From: Euryarchaeota archaeon Ods02
GTDB taxonomy: Archaea > Halobacteriota > Halobacteria > Halobacteriales > Halorutilaceae
Assembly: GCA_028751075.1 (NCBI GenBank)
Contig: JAQZDA010000018.1
Span: 1-39,748, forward strand
Direction: 5' to 3'
Length of the DNA stretch: 39,748 bases
In this document: positions 23,944-32,254 of the stretch, one piece after another
Layout: the number at the start of each line of letters is the position of its first letter
Position numbering within the stretch: the stretch's first letter is position 1
The notes under the pieces: generated by a model
Seen by the model: the letters and a program-made list of their open reading frames with translations, nothing else
Databases searched by the model: none
What the model was told of the DNA's origin: nothing
Program-made: the position numbers and the translations under genes

Positions 23944-24207
23944 TCAGAACGGTCTCTCTAGCTCTAGCTTCGTGTCGCAGGACGTGCAGACGGCTACGAC
24001 TTCCTGCGTCGGCACCTGGGTCTCTTCGCCGCATCCGGGACAGTCTACCTCTGTCTCGTCCCGTACTGTGCCCGCTCCGGTCAGCAGGTCGTGGGCTCGA
24101 TCTTCACTTCGTACATATATAGTGGATGGATGCCTGAGGAACAAAAGCCCCCGCCCTATACGGTGTACGTGCATTAGGTGCCCTATCGATTGTTGTGCGT
24201 TCGTCAT
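23944..24207 (-). CDS. Small zinc-finger protein, start uncertain
   Basis: The C-terminal part has CPGCGEETQVPTQEVVAVCTSCDTKLELERPF, a two-knuckle zinc ribbon like the small CPxCG proteins of haloarchaea. The longest frame begins at ATG 24207 (87 residues), but a clear TATATAT box on the minus strand at about 24114-24122 would then lie inside the gene. At leaderless distance after that box the frame offers only CTG codons (24087 and 24084), giving a protein of about 47 residues. The conserved part is certain and the start is not. Function unknown; such proteins often contact nucleic acid or other proteins. Confidence 0.55.
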   Translation of the reverse strand: MTNAQQSIGHLMHVHRIGRGLLFLRHPSTIYVRSEDRAHDLLTGAGTVRDETEVDCPGCGEETQVPTQEVVAVCTSCDTKLELERPF

Positions 24208-24309
24208 CCCGTTCTTGTGCGCTGTATGACGGAGCTAACGCTGGATGGCAGTCGAGTTCGACTTCCCGATGCAGAAGAAGACCGCCGGCGGTACCGGCGG
24301 TACGTCAGG

Positions 24310-24621
24310 TCAGTCTTCGAGGTGTTCGATGCCGTTCTTCGACACGTTCGCCTTGGTCACCGTGTCACCGAGCCAGTCGGGCCCGTCGTCTGGTGCTTCT
24401 TCCTCCCACGCCCACGCGTCGTACTTGTGCACCTTGTCCGTGCCCTTCTCGCGGAGCTTGATGCTCTCGGCGTCGTTCTTGGCCTTGCTCTTGCTGTCCT
24501 CGGGCTCCAGCCTCCGGGCGGCCTTCAACGCAGCCTGTCGAGGTGTGTTACCGCTGAACACGCTCTCCTCATCTCCACTCTCCCTCAACGCGAAGTTTCG
24601 TTTACCGTCTTGCCTTACCAT
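24310..24621 (-). CDS. Non-histone chromosomal protein MC1
   Basis: A 103-residue homologue of the Methanosarcina chromosomal protein MC1, which binds and sharply bends DNA. Matching segments are KRNFALRESGDEESVFSG, TPRQAALKAARRL, AESIKLREKGTDKVHKYDAWAWEEE and a C-terminal ANVSKNGIEHLED. Unlike its neighbours it is rich in Lys and Arg, as needed for DNA binding. The ATG at 24621 has GGTGA five bases upstream; a GTG at 24630, inside that SD, is in frame but less likely. It is a monocistronic gene with a 359-base upstream gap. It probably shapes chromatin at high salt. Confidence 0.93.
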   Translation of the reverse strand: MVRQDGKRNFALRESGDEESVFSGNTPRQAALKAARRLEPEDSKSKAKNDAESIKLREKGTDKVHKYDAWAWEEEAPDDGPDWLGDTVTKANVSKNGIEHLED

Positions 24622-24980
24622 GTTTTTCACCCTCGCGTTGGTTTAAACCAGCACACGTAATAAGCTTTCCCCCGGTAATCACGGCTTAACTAGGGGTTCT
24701 GTCGTCTGAAAACCACCAGGAACACCCGCGGCGTCCGTCAGGGCCGGGTAATCCTCTACCTGGACCGTTGAGATCGGGCGCCCCGTACCGCGAACATAAC
24801 TAGGTCAAAAGTACAACACTGGCCTACCTTGTAAGGAAACTTTAGCACCTTCCTTGACCGTTTTTACAGCGTCTGGAAGCGTAACGAAGCAAAGGATCCA
24901 GCGTTCGCTGCTGCGGTGTCTCGCGAATTAACCTGAAGCGCTGTACCCTTTGAAGTGAATTCGCGTCCAAAGACGGGGCA
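24622..24980. other. Intergenic region between MC1 and a secreted protein gene
   Basis: About 360 bases without a supported gene. It contains TTTAAACCAGC near 24650 (possible MC1 promoter) and a GC-rich stretch around 24730-24800. That stretch has short complementary segments such as GTCC...GGAC and GGGC...GCCC, which could fold in RNA. I tested it by eye for a tRNA and found no T-arm, so I make no RNA call. Confidence 0.4.
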
Positions 24981-25856
24981 GTGAGAAAGAATGCCGCTTT
25001 CGCGCTGGCGTTAGTTGCCTTTGCCGTAGCAGTTGCGGCTGCGTCCACCGGAGCGGTAGCGGGAGACAGTGCCGAAGCGGAAATGGAGCTTTCGTTCGGC
25101 GAGGAGCTGTCGACGGTAGCCGCAGCCCAGGACTCCGCCGTCAGACACGAGGTGGAGGACCGTGCGTGGCAGAGGTCCGCTATAGACGACGAAGAAGCGG
25201 TTGAGAGAAGAGCGTCGACGCTGCGTCAACGTCTAGATCGGGTGGAGGACCGTCTGGAGGAGATACGTATGATGGAGGAGAGAGGTGAGGTAGATGAGAG
25301 ACGGGCGAGAGCCCTCGAAGCACACGCTCGCTCGCGCGCCGTAGGTGTCGAGCGTTCAGCCGAGAGGATGGTGGAGCACGGAGAAGACCGGGGAGCTGAT
25401 ACGTCGGAAGTCCAAGAGCTGCGGGAGAGAGCCAGAGAGACGAGGGACTTCGGGGTCAGCGAGGCTGCGCGCGGGATCGCGGGACCCCCTGAAGACGCGA
25501 GTCAGCCGGAGCACGCAGGACCCGAGGGGGAGCGCGGTGGTGACGAGACGGGAGAGGTGACCCCCTCCACCGAGCGCGGGGAAGCAGGTGACGACCACCG
25601 GACGGACCAGGGATCTGGAGACCGGGGTGACGGCCGACCGGTCGGTTCCTCTGAGGCGGAGGAGTCAGGCGGAGACGGTGGGTCCGGCGCGGCGGACGCC
25701 GACTTCGTGCGGGACACGCCTCCGTCAGACGACCGCTCCCGTGACCGTGGCTCAGGTGCCTCAGACGAAGGTCCTGGCCCGTCAGGCGACCGCGGCTCCG
25801 GAGGCTCTGACGGCGGTGGTGGCGGTTCCGATGGAGGTGGCGGAGGCCCCAGGTGA
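24981..25856 (+). CDS. Secreted acidic protein with helical domain and GGGPR tail
   Basis: A 291-residue protein of no family I recognise. It begins (GTG) with a Sec signal peptide MRKNAAFALALVAFAVAVAA, with likely cleavage after AVAG near residue 28. Residues about 35-165 are a charged helical region (TLRQRLDRVEDRLEEIRMMEE). Residues about 165-291 are disordered Gly/Ser/Asp/Arg repeats (DRGSG, GGSDGGGG) ending GGGGPR. No lipobox, C-terminal TM or PGF-type sorting motif is visible, so it is likely released or loosely cell-associated. The next gene has the same ending, so the two may act together. It uses Arg-rich coding despite export. Confidence 0.75.
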   Translation: MRKNAAFALALVAFAVAVAAASTGAVAGDSAEAEMELSFGEELSTVAAAQDSAVRHEVEDRAWQRSAIDDEEAVERRASTLRQRLDRVEDRLEEIRMMEERGEVDERRARALEAHARSRAVGVERSAERMVEHGEDRGADTSEVQELRERARETRDFGVSEAARGIAGPPEDASQPEHAGPEGERGGDETGEVTPSTERGEAGDDHRTDQGSGDRGDGRPVGSSEAEESGGDGGSGAADADFVRDTPPSDDRSRDRGSGASDEGPGPSGDRGSGGSDGGGGGSDGGGGGPR

Positions 25857-25880
25857 CCGTTCCTCGGGAGCGAGCTTCGG

Positions 25881-25903
25881 GGATGAAACGTATGATTTCA
25901 TCC
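25881..25903. promoter_or_regulatory. Perfect inverted repeat between the two secreted-protein genes
   Basis: GGATGAAA-CGTATGA-TTTCATCC: 8-base perfect arms, 7-base centre, 25 bases after one stop codon and 64 bases before the next start. No T-run follows, so it could be an operator or an RNA hairpin rather than a plain terminator. Confidence 0.55.
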
Positions 25904-25966
25904 TAGATGAGCTAAAGCTTGAACCCCCTTGAAGTGGGTGGGCGGTGTAGTCAGGGCGTGTTAGAT

Positions 25967-27043
25967 ATGAAACGATGGAAGCTACTGGCGGTCGTCGTCG
26001 CGGTCGCACTGTCGCTTGGTATGACCGCGGCAGGCGGGGCCGTGGCGGATACGCCGGAGGAAGCAGAGAACGTGGAGGATGCGCCGGACGAGCAGTCGGA
26101 GGACCCTGACGAGGCCGCGGAGCCGGACGGAGAACACGAGGAAGTAGACGGTGCGGATGACGAGGAACCTGATGGAGAGGAGGATGCCGAAGAGGAGGGT
26201 TCAGACGAAGGTGACTCTGACGACGCGGATGAAGCTGAGGGCGATGAGACGGGAACCGACGACGGCTCGTCCGAGGATACCGAGCTAGGTGATAACGCAA
26301 CCGTGGAGGATCCTAGCGAGCACGTTGGTGGTGTGATCAGTGCTATCGCTTCGGCTGTGCGTGGTCCTCCGCCCTGGGCTGGCGGTCCGCCGGAGCACTC
26401 GGAGTCCCCGCACGCGTCCGACGAAAACGTGAGTGATGACCACGACGGAGAAGGCAACGTCACCGTAGACGATAACGTCACTGTTGAGGATCCTAGCGAG
26501 CACGTTGGTGGTGTGATCAGTGCTATCGCTTCGGCTGTGCGTGGCCCTCCGCCCTGGGCTGGCGGTCCGCCGGAGCACTCGGAGTCCCCCCACGCGAACG
26601 ACGACGGTAACGAGACTGACGACGATGGAGCTAACGAATCTGACGTCGATGCTGGACCACCCGACGACGTAGGTCCTGACCAGGACGATGGAGCTAACGA
26701 ATCTGACGTCGATGCTGGACCACCTGAAGATGTCGGTCCAGGTGACGACGAACGTGGTCCTCCTGCTGATGCGGGGCCGTCCGGCGATGATGATAGAGGA
26801 CCTCCTGCTGACGCGGGGCCGAGCGGCGATGACGACGACCGAGGCCCACCAGCCGACAGCGGTCCGGACTCGGATAGAGGCGCCGAGTCCTCCGACAGAG
26901 GCGGTTCCCCTGGTGAGGATGAGGGTGCTGGCTCCTCTGATGGGGGCTCATCGGATAGAGGTGGTCCGTCCGATGGAGATAGAGGTAGTGGTGCATCCGA
27001 CAGAGGTGGAGGCTCCCCTGACAGAGGCGGCGGACCCAGGTAA
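25967..27043 (+). CDS. Secreted repeat protein with duplicated hydrophobic cassette and GGGPR tail
   Basis: A 358-residue protein of no known family. A Sec signal peptide (MKRWKLLAVVVAVALSLGM, cleavage near AVA) is followed by about 80 acidic residues. Two copies of a roughly 42-residue cassette then follow (GGVISAIASAVRG, PPPWAGGPPEHSESPHA) separated by acidic linkers. Shorter repeats come next (GANESDVDAGPP twice, RGPPADAGPSGDD three times) and a Ser/Asp/Gly/Arg tail ending GGGPR. The ATG at 25967 is chosen because the signal peptide starts there. The cassette is the only hydrophobic part of the mature protein and may be a membrane-active or binding module. Its tail matches the upstream protein. 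Confidence 0.75.
   Translation: MKRWKLLAVVVAVALSLGMTAAGGAVADTPEEAENVEDAPDEQSEDPDEAAEPDGEHEEVDGADDEEPDGEEDAEEEGSDEGDSDDADEAEGDETGTDDGSSEDTELGDNATVEDPSEHVGGVISAIASAVRGPPPWAGGPPEHSESPHASDENVSDDHDGEGNVTVDDNVTVEDPSEHVGGVISAIASAVRGPPPWAGGPPEHSESPHANDDGNETDDDGANESDVDAGPPDDVGPDQDDGANESDVDAGPPEDVGPGDDERGPPADAGPSGDDDRGPPADAGPSGDDDDRGPPADSGPDSDRGAESSDRGGSPGEDEGAGSSDGGSSDRGGPSDGDRGSGASDRGGGSPDRGGGPR
26291..26416. repeat. Duplicated cassette, copy 1
   Basis: A 126-base segment nearly identical to 26471-26596 at an offset of 180 bases. It encodes VGGVISAIASAVRG and PPPWAGGPPEHSESPHA. Confidence 0.9.
26471..26596. repeat. Duplicated cassette, copy 2
   Basis: Second copy of 26291-26416. Most differences lie in the first 15 bases; the hydrophobic core is unchanged at protein level. 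Confidence 0.9.
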
Positions 27044-27153
27044 CTGGCATAGTTCGGAGACCCTGAGACTCGGTCGTCCTGCATCTGAACGTAGCTGAAC
27101 CCCCCATACGCCTCCGTCGTGTTTATCTTGCTGCACCTCTAAACCCCGTTAAG

Positions 27154-27669
27154 ATGAGAAGACGTCGGCTTCTCGGTGCCGTCGCAGCAGCCGCCGCGGC
27201 GTCCGCGGTCACCGGCTGCTTGGGCGGCAGCGGACCCAGTGAACAGGAGTGGGAGACCGTCCGGAGCTTCGTCCGCGAAGGCACCGACCTCCTCGAGAAA
27301 GCTCGAAGCCACCTCGTGTCCTGGAGAGAGGACCCCGGCTCCGTGTCTCCGGAGGAGTTCCGTGACGTCGCAGAACAGCTAGAGGAACCGGAATCCGGAC
27401 CGTTGCCTCCGCGAGACGACGTCCGGTCGTGGGAGTTCGACGTGACTCGTGAAGACGAAACCTGGAGGGTGGACGGCGAGGAGCTCGACGACACACTCGC
27501 CGACCTGACCAGCACGATGACGGCCACCCGGGAGATATGCGACGACGTCGCCGACGCCGACGGCGACCCCGAGGAGCTCACGGAAGACCAGATCTCCGAG
27601 ATAGACAGCCTGATAGATGATATCCCCGACGTCGTCGACGCAGCGCGCGGGCTACTGTTCGGAGTCTGA
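27154..27669 (+). CDS. Tat-exported lipoprotein of unknown function
   Basis: A 171-residue protein. MRRRRLLGAVAAAAAASAVTGCLGG is a twin-arginine-type signal peptide ending in a lipobox (VTGC), so the mature protein is likely lipid-anchored at Cys22 on the outer face of the membrane. The rest is acidic and mainly helical (EWETVRSFVREGTDLLEKARSHL ... DIPDVVDAARGLL) with no recognised domain. A TTTAT box at 27122-27126 lies 28 bases before the ATG, which fits a leaderless transcript. It is next to another Tat lipoprotein gene in the same direction. Confidence 0.75.
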   Translation: MRRRRLLGAVAAAAAASAVTGCLGGSGPSEQEWETVRSFVREGTDLLEKARSHLVSWREDPGSVSPEEFRDVAEQLEEPESGPLPPRDDVRSWEFDVTREDETWRVDGEELDDTLADLTSTMTATREICDDVADADGDPEELTEDQISEIDSLIDDIPDVVDAARGLLFGV

Positions 27670-27749
27670 TATTCCAGTGTGAAGCACGTTAGGTCAAACA
27701 GCTCTTTCATCATACGCAGGTCCTTTCACCCCTCCCAGCATACAGAGAG

Positions 27750-28637
27750 ATGATGAACGATCCACGTACAACCCGGAGGCGACTCCTCAGTCTGACGGGT
27801 GCTGCCGCCGCCGCGGGACTCGCTTCGTTGTCGGGGTGCGTCGACCCCGACGCCGTCTTGACGATGGAGGAGGTCGACGACGGATCGATAGCCTCAGAGG
27901 TCTCGACGTCGGTGTCGGGCGCGGAGAAGAGAGCCGTCGAGGAAGCGGTCGAGAACGGTCCCGCGACCACAACCGGGGTGTCGCTGCCGGTCGACGACGG
28001 AGCGGTCGTCGAAGTCGACGGCAGCTACTACGCTGTAGAAGTGGAAGTCACGGGCACGGAGGCGGTGATGCAGTACACGGTCACAGTCGAACCCGAGGCA
28101 GGCGATGTCGGTGGGTCCGTGGATGAGTACGACGACCTACCCGAAGTCGACCGTGACAAACTCAGGCGTCTGCTACGCGGTCGAGACGGAACGATAGACG
28201 ACGAACGGTTCGAACTGGTCTACACTGGGGATGAGGTGGAAGCCTCCGCGTTGGTTTCGGAGGAAGGTGTAGATGGCGTTCGACACGAGGGCTCCGTGTA
28301 CTCGGTGGAAGCGGGTGAGGAGACGGAGTCGGAGGTGGACGTCTATCGTTACACTGCGGAGACTGTCGCAGGCTCCGAGTCGGAGTTCGCGGACTGGGCG
28401 CGTGAGCGGTACCTCTGGAGGCTGACGGGTCTCGGTGAAGGGGAGAGGGAGATAGTCGAGGAAGCCATCGAGTCGGGTTACTACGAGAGCGGTGTCGAGG
28501 AGGAGTTCCGCATCCTCGCAGGTCGGTTCGTCGACAGACCCGCCGTCGACTCCAGCGACTGGGGAGGCGACTACCTGGTGGAGTACGAGGAAACCGAGTA
28601 CCTGACGCATATCCATCATCCACCGGACACGGTCTAG
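27750..28637 (+). CDS. Tat-exported lipoprotein of unknown function
   Basis: A 295-residue protein. TTRRRLLSLTGAAAAAGLASLSGC is a Tat signal with a lipobox (LSGC, Cys30). The mature part is acidic and beta/helix mixed. It contains DGSYYAVEVEVTGTEA and a second half with VYTGDEVEASALVSEEGVDGVRHEG and GEGEREIVEEAIESGYYESG. The two halves look similar in layout (a helix after a GEKRAVEEAVENG / GEREIVEEAIESG segment), so an internal duplication is possible. No family recognised. The start could be either of two adjacent ATGs (27750 or 27753). Confidence 0.75.
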   Translation: MMNDPRTTRRRLLSLTGAAAAAGLASLSGCVDPDAVLTMEEVDDGSIASEVSTSVSGAEKRAVEEAVENGPATTTGVSLPVDDGAVVEVDGSYYAVEVEVTGTEAVMQYTVTVEPEAGDVGGSVDEYDDLPEVDRDKLRRLLRGRDGTIDDERFELVYTGDEVEASALVSEEGVDGVRHEGSVYSVEAGEETESEVDVYRYTAETVAGSESEFADWARERYLWRLTGLGEGEREIVEEAIESGYYESGVEEEFRILAGRFVDRPAVDSSDWGGDYLVEYEETEYLTHIHHPPDTV

Positions 28638-28713
28638 GCTGTGCTGCCGTCTATAGCCGACGAGGGAGAGGTGGAGTAACCCCACCTCGGACGCGTTGGA
28701 CGCGGAGAAAAAG

Positions 28714-28908
28714 CTACTCGGCGGCTTCTTCTGTCGGAATCCTGAGGCCGTAGTCCTTTATCCTGAGCAGTATCGTCAACACCGAGCATCCTATGGCGGT
28801 GAGCGCTCCGGCGATCGCGATCGGGTTGGTCGTGGTCAACGCGCCGAACACCCCTACGAACACCCCACCCGCTATCAGGAACGTCAGTACTGTTGTCTTC
28901 TCGATCAT
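28714..28908 (-). CDS. Small two-helix membrane protein
   Basis: A 64-residue protein with two hydrophobic helices (TVLTFLIAGGVFVGVFGAL and PIAIAGALTAIGCSVLTILL) and a charged tail, RIKDYGLRIPTEEAAE. I prefer the ATG at 28908 because a TTAAAT box lies about 25 bases upstream. An in-frame ATG at 28932 would add eight residues. No family recognised. Confidence 0.65.
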   Translation of the reverse strand: MIEKTTVLTFLIAGGVFVGVFGALTTTNPIAIAGALTAIGCSVLTILLRIKDYGLRIPTEEAAE

Positions 28909-29004
28909 GTTGGAACGTAGGAGATACAGCATTTAACGGTTTCGAGTCCTCCCGAAGCTGAAACCCTTGAGCTACCAGCGTACACGTTTTACTCGTTCCT
29001 TTCT

Positions 29005-29277
29005 TCAACTGGCTTCGTCGGAGCCGAAGTGGTCGAATACGACCAGCGTGAAACCGAACAGGACGAGGGCGACGCCGACGGAGAACGCGACCACGGCGTC
29101 CCTGTAAGCTGCCGCAGCGTCCGGGTCCATCAGACGGTTTAGCTGACCGAACACAGTCCGGCCTTCCCCGACTCCCGAGTACCCGAGGACGGCAATAGCC
29201 AGACCGACCACGAGGAACATCAACCCGGCGATGCCGGTGGTGCCAAGCGATCCGAAGAAGTCGTCCTCGAGATCCAT
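29005..29277 (-). CDS. Small two-helix membrane protein
   Basis: A 90-residue protein. Helices at about residues 14-34 (GIAGLMFLVVGLAIAVLGYSG) and 62-82 (VVAFSVGVALVLFGFTLVVF) flank an extramembrane loop with GRTVFGQLNRLMDPDAAAAYRDA. Both ends are acidic. It is on the same strand as, and 96 bases upstream of, the gene at 28714-28908, so the two may be co-transcribed. No family recognised. Confidence 0.7.
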   Translation of the reverse strand: MDLEDDFFGSLGTTGIAGLMFLVVGLAIAVLGYSGVGEGRTVFGQLNRLMDPDAAAAYRDAVVAFSVGVALVLFGFTLVVFDHFGSDEAS

Positions 29278-29325
29278 AGGTCAACGTACTCCTTTGGTAC
29301 TGGTAAACCTATTGGGGCAGGTTCA

Positions 29326-29967
29326 TTACTCTACCGCGTCGAGGTACTCCTCGATCAACCCCGGGAAGTCACGACCCTGCATATGCCGGAGGCCGAAGTC
29401 CCCCGCCCAGTCGATGATACCCTGATCCTCGGTGACGACGCAGGCGTCGAGCTCCCGCGCGAGCACCAGAAGGTCGAAGTCCTCCCTGCTGTCGAGCACA
29501 CCCTGCCGGAGGGCGTCCCTGTACTTCCGGCGGAGGTCTGTGATGACCTCGTCGACCTCGGTTTTCTCGTCGACGTCTCCACCTGGCGGATGCTCCTCCG
29601 CCTTCCTCACGGCTTCCTCGCTCACCCTGAGGCCGCGGTTGACGCGGTCGCTCATCTCGTCGACGAAGTCGTAGACGAGCTCGCTGGGTATCATCACCTC
29701 GTAACGCGCTGGATCCTTCTTGATGACCCAGCTGTTCAGCTGCCGGTAGATCTCCTCGTCGACGTCGCGGTCCCGAAGCATCGTCTCCAGCTCCTTACGT
29801 ATAGACGGCGGATGGTAGCAGGAGATGTTGAGCTCGAGACGAGCTTCAGCCACGAGATCCAGCAACCGGTCGACGGCCTCCTCCGCCCCCTCATCCTCCC
29901 GCCGTATCTCGTCCGTGAGGAACGCAGAGGTGTCGAGGACGAAACGCTGCTTCAGCGGATGATCCAT
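29326..29967 (-). CDS. PIN-domain protein, RNA ligase partner
   Basis: A 213-residue PIN-fold protein of the archaeal RNA ligase partner family. The first acidic ligand is Asp12 in [15 protein letters not shown]. Later acids lie in [29 protein letters not shown], as expected for a metal-dependent nuclease site. Divergent from the RNA ligase gene with only 59 bases between the start codons, which supports a joint role in RNA cleavage and joining. The ATG at 29967 is at leaderless distance from the shared AT patch at 29991-29996. Nuclease activity is inferred from the fold. Confidence 0.88.
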   Translation of the reverse strand: MDHPLKQRFVLDTSAFLTDEIRREDEGAEEAVDRLLDLVAEARLELNISCYHPPSIRKELETMLRDRDVDEEIYRQLNSWVIKKDPARYEVMIPSELVYDFVDEMSDRVNRGLRVSEEAVRKAEEHPPGGDVDEKTEVDEVITDLRRKYRDALRQGVLDSREDFDLLVLARELDACVVTEDQGIIDWAGDFGLRHMQGRDFPGLIEEYLDAVE

Positions 29968-29990
29968 GTTCGAACTTGAGGCTCTCGGTG

Positions 29991-29996
29991 TATAGA
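29991..29996. promoter_or_regulatory. Shared TATA-like patch between the PIN and RNA ligase genes
   Basis: TATAGA on plus, TCTATA on minus. It lies about 24 bases from the PIN start and about 30 bases from the ligase start, and is the only such patch in the 59-base gap, so one element may serve both directions. Confidence 0.5.
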
Positions 29997-30026
29997 GTTT
30001 TGCCGTCGGAACACCGAACATCAGAT

Positions 30027-31145
30027 ATGGAGCACGACTACGCCGACATGCTCGGCTTGTCGGAGTACGACTTCGAGAAAGCGTTCGACAGCTTCGACGA
30101 ACGCAGCTACGAAGACACGGTCTACTACAGTCTACCTGACTACCACACGAAGCTCGAACGCGGCACCGTCCTGTTCGACGGCGAGGTCGTACGGGGTTTC
30201 CCGAAGGTACCGAGGACGCTGGTGCTCGCGGAAGGCGTCCCCCGGTACTTCAGCGATACAGTGTACGTCGAGGAGAAGATGAACGGCTTCAACGTCCGAG
30301 TCGCACGTGTCGACGACAGCCTATTGGCGTTCACCCGCAGCGGCATCGTATGTCCGTTCACCACGATGTACCTACGCCGCAGATACGGCGGCGAGATAGA
30401 GGCGTTGATCGACAGCCACCCTGACTGCATGGTCTGCGGAGAGCTCGTCGGAGCCGACAACCCCTACACCAGACACCCTTACCCCGAGGTCGACAGTCTC
30501 GAACTCCGGGTTTTCGACGTCCGCCGACAGGAGTCCGGGGAACCGCTTCCGGTCGAGGAACGACGGGAGGTCGTCGACAGCCACGGGTTACCGCAGGTCA
30601 GGCTTCTGGGGGTGCACGAGATGGAGGAAGCCGCCAGCGAGGTACGGGACACCATCGGGGAGCTCGACGCAGAGAACCGTGAAGGAGTCCTGATGAAGTC
30701 CGCGGACGTCGGCCAGCAGCTGAAGTACACGACGTCGGCGGCGAACCAGGACGACCTCGCTTTCGCGTTCACTCTGCCGTTCGACTACGGACAGGCGTTC
30801 ATGTTCCGACGTATCATACGGGAGGCGTTCCAAAGCCACGAAGACGACACCGAGGAAGAACGCAGGGAACGCGCCCACCGTCTCGGGGAGTCCATCCTCG
30901 GGTCGATGACGGAGACCATCGAAAGAGTCGACAGAGGTGAGACCGTCGGCGAGGAACACTCGGTGAAGGCGAAGCCCGAGGAGGTCGAGGTCCTGCTGGA
31001 CCACCTCCGTGACCAGGGCCTGCATCTCGTCATCGAAGAGGACCGTGTTGAGGACGGTGAACGGTACGTGGAGTTCGTGAAGAAGACGCAGGCGACTCAG
31101 GACAAGACCGGGGTATACCTCGACGGCAAGATAGTGAGGGAGTGA
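30027..31145 (+). CDS. ATP-dependent RNA ligase (archaeal Rnl3 type)
   Basis: A 372-residue nucleotidyltransferase that seals 5'-phosphate and 3'-hydroxyl RNA ends and, in studied archaeal homologues (Pab1020, MthRnl), circularises RNA. The adenylated Lys84 is in EEKMNG. Downstream motifs include CMVCGELVG near 138, SLELRVFDV near 160, EGVLMKS near 215 and QLKYTTS near 231. A C-terminal helical dimerisation-type region follows. Length agrees with the family. The start is ATG 30027. Divergent from the PIN partner gene. The UspA gene follows after 87 bases in the same direction and may share the transcript. Confidence 0.92.
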   Translation: MEHDYADMLGLSEYDFEKAFDSFDERSYEDTVYYSLPDYHTKLERGTVLFDGEVVRGFPKVPRTLVLAEGVPRYFSDTVYVEEKMNGFNVRVARVDDSLLAFTRSGIVCPFTTMYLRRRYGGEIEALIDSHPDCMVCGELVGADNPYTRHPYPEVDSLELRVFDVRRQESGEPLPVEERREVVDSHGLPQVRLLGVHEMEEAASEVRDTIGELDAENREGVLMKSADVGQQLKYTTSAANQDDLAFAFTLPFDYGQAFMFRRIIREAFQSHEDDTEEERRERAHRLGESILGSMTETIERVDRGETVGEEHSVKAKPEEVEVLLDHLRDQGLHLVIEEDRVEDGERYVEFVKKTQATQDKTGVYLDGKIVRE

Positions 31146-31232
31146 ACGACGGAGGACGTCGCTGTAGAGCGTCCGGCGTTCGTTCTCCAGGGCAGTGACT
31201 GGGGTTCCCACGAATCGGGAACCACGGATAGA

Positions 31233-32132
31233 ATGACGGAACCTGAAAGCCAACCCGATGGTATGTACGACCGCATCCTCCTCGCCAGCGACGGAAGCCC
31301 CGAAGCCACCAACGCAGTGGAGTACGGGTTCAAGCTCGCGGCAGCGTTCGACGCAGACGTCGACCTCCTCTCAGTGGTGGACCCCGAGGTATGGAGCGTA
31401 GACAGGCTTCCGGACGACGACCCACGTGGTGACACAACTCTGGAGGACGTCGAAGCGGACGCCTTGGAGAAGCTCGGGGAGCTCGGAGACTCCTCGTTCG
31501 ACCTCGTGGTGCAGCGGGAGGTCAGACGCGGTACACCGTTCCGGGAGATAGTCGCGCAGGCGGAGAACCGGGACGTCGACCTCGTCGTCCTCGGCTCCCG
31601 AGGTGCAGGAGGAAGCGGGTTCGGCAGCACCAGTGAACGAGTGGTGGCGTGGACTTCGACGCCGACGGTCGTCGTACCCCCCATCCACCGGCCGCCCTCA
31701 GGCGACCTCCTGGAGACCGTGGACGACGTAGTCGTCGCCCTCGACGGCAGCGACACAGCGGACCATGCAGGCGAACACGCCCTCGGGGTCGCCGAAAGAT
31801 TCGGCTCCACCTTACACGCAATCTACGTCGTGAACTCCGCTGTCCACGAGCTCAAGGACTCCCCCCGAAGCATCGTCGGCATGCTCAAGAAAGGCGGAAG
31901 GACTACGGTGGAGGAGTACGCCGAAGAGGCGGTGTCGCGGGAGGTGTCCGCGAACGCCTCCGTCGTCGACGGTCGACCGGCGGAGGAGATACTGGCTCGC
32001 GTAACCGAGGTCGACGCCGACGTCGCAGTGCTAGGCACACGCGGGAAGGGTGCGGCGGACGACACCCTCCTGGGGAGCACGACGCGGAGGGTGCTCCATA
32101 GAGCTGAGGTTCCGGTCCTGTCCGTGAGCTGA
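31233..32132 (+). CDS. Tandem UspA-domain universal stress protein
   Basis: A 299-residue cytoplasmic protein with two UspA domains. The first starts at MYDRILLASDGSPEA (residue 11) and ends GSRGAGGSGFGSTSERV near 126-140. The second starts at DDVVVALDGSDTADHA near 164 and ends LGTRGKGAADDTLLGSTTRRVL near 267-290. Both keep the GxxGxG-9-GS nucleotide-binding pattern, so ATP binding is likely. The ATG at 31233 gives a 10-residue acidic leader; the internal ATG at 31263 is an alternative. Its target is unknown. Confidence 0.92.
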   Translation: MTEPESQPDGMYDRILLASDGSPEATNAVEYGFKLAAAFDADVDLLSVVDPEVWSVDRLPDDDPRGDTTLEDVEADALEKLGELGDSSFDLVVQREVRRGTPFREIVAQAENRDVDLVVLGSRGAGGSGFGSTSERVVAWTSTPTVVVPPIHRPPSGDLLETVDDVVVALDGSDTADHAGEHALGVAERFGSTLHAIYVVNSAVHELKDSPRSIVGMLKKGGRTTVEEYAEEAVSREVSANASVVDGRPAEEILARVTEVDADVAVLGTRGKGAADDTLLGSTTRRVLHRAEVPVLSVS

Positions 32133-32254
32133 ACCTCCATCCGGCTGAAGGACACCGTCCGGTCGAACACCCTGAACCTCTGTTGCCGGTCCGGGAACAC
32201 GAATAGGTAACTCCTAAACCCGCTGACCGCCAGCCGTCTATCGGGACTCGTTAG

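Noticed and set aside
24700..24810. GC-rich intergenic segment considered as a tRNA or other structured RNA
   Set aside because: Short complementary pieces exist on either strand, but no cloverleaf, T-loop consensus or known RNA pattern could be built by eye.
25951..27084. 377-codon Ser/Pro-rich minus-strand frame opposite the secreted repeat protein
   Set aside because: The plus strand has a clear signal peptide and sensible repeats; the opposite frame is only their mirror.
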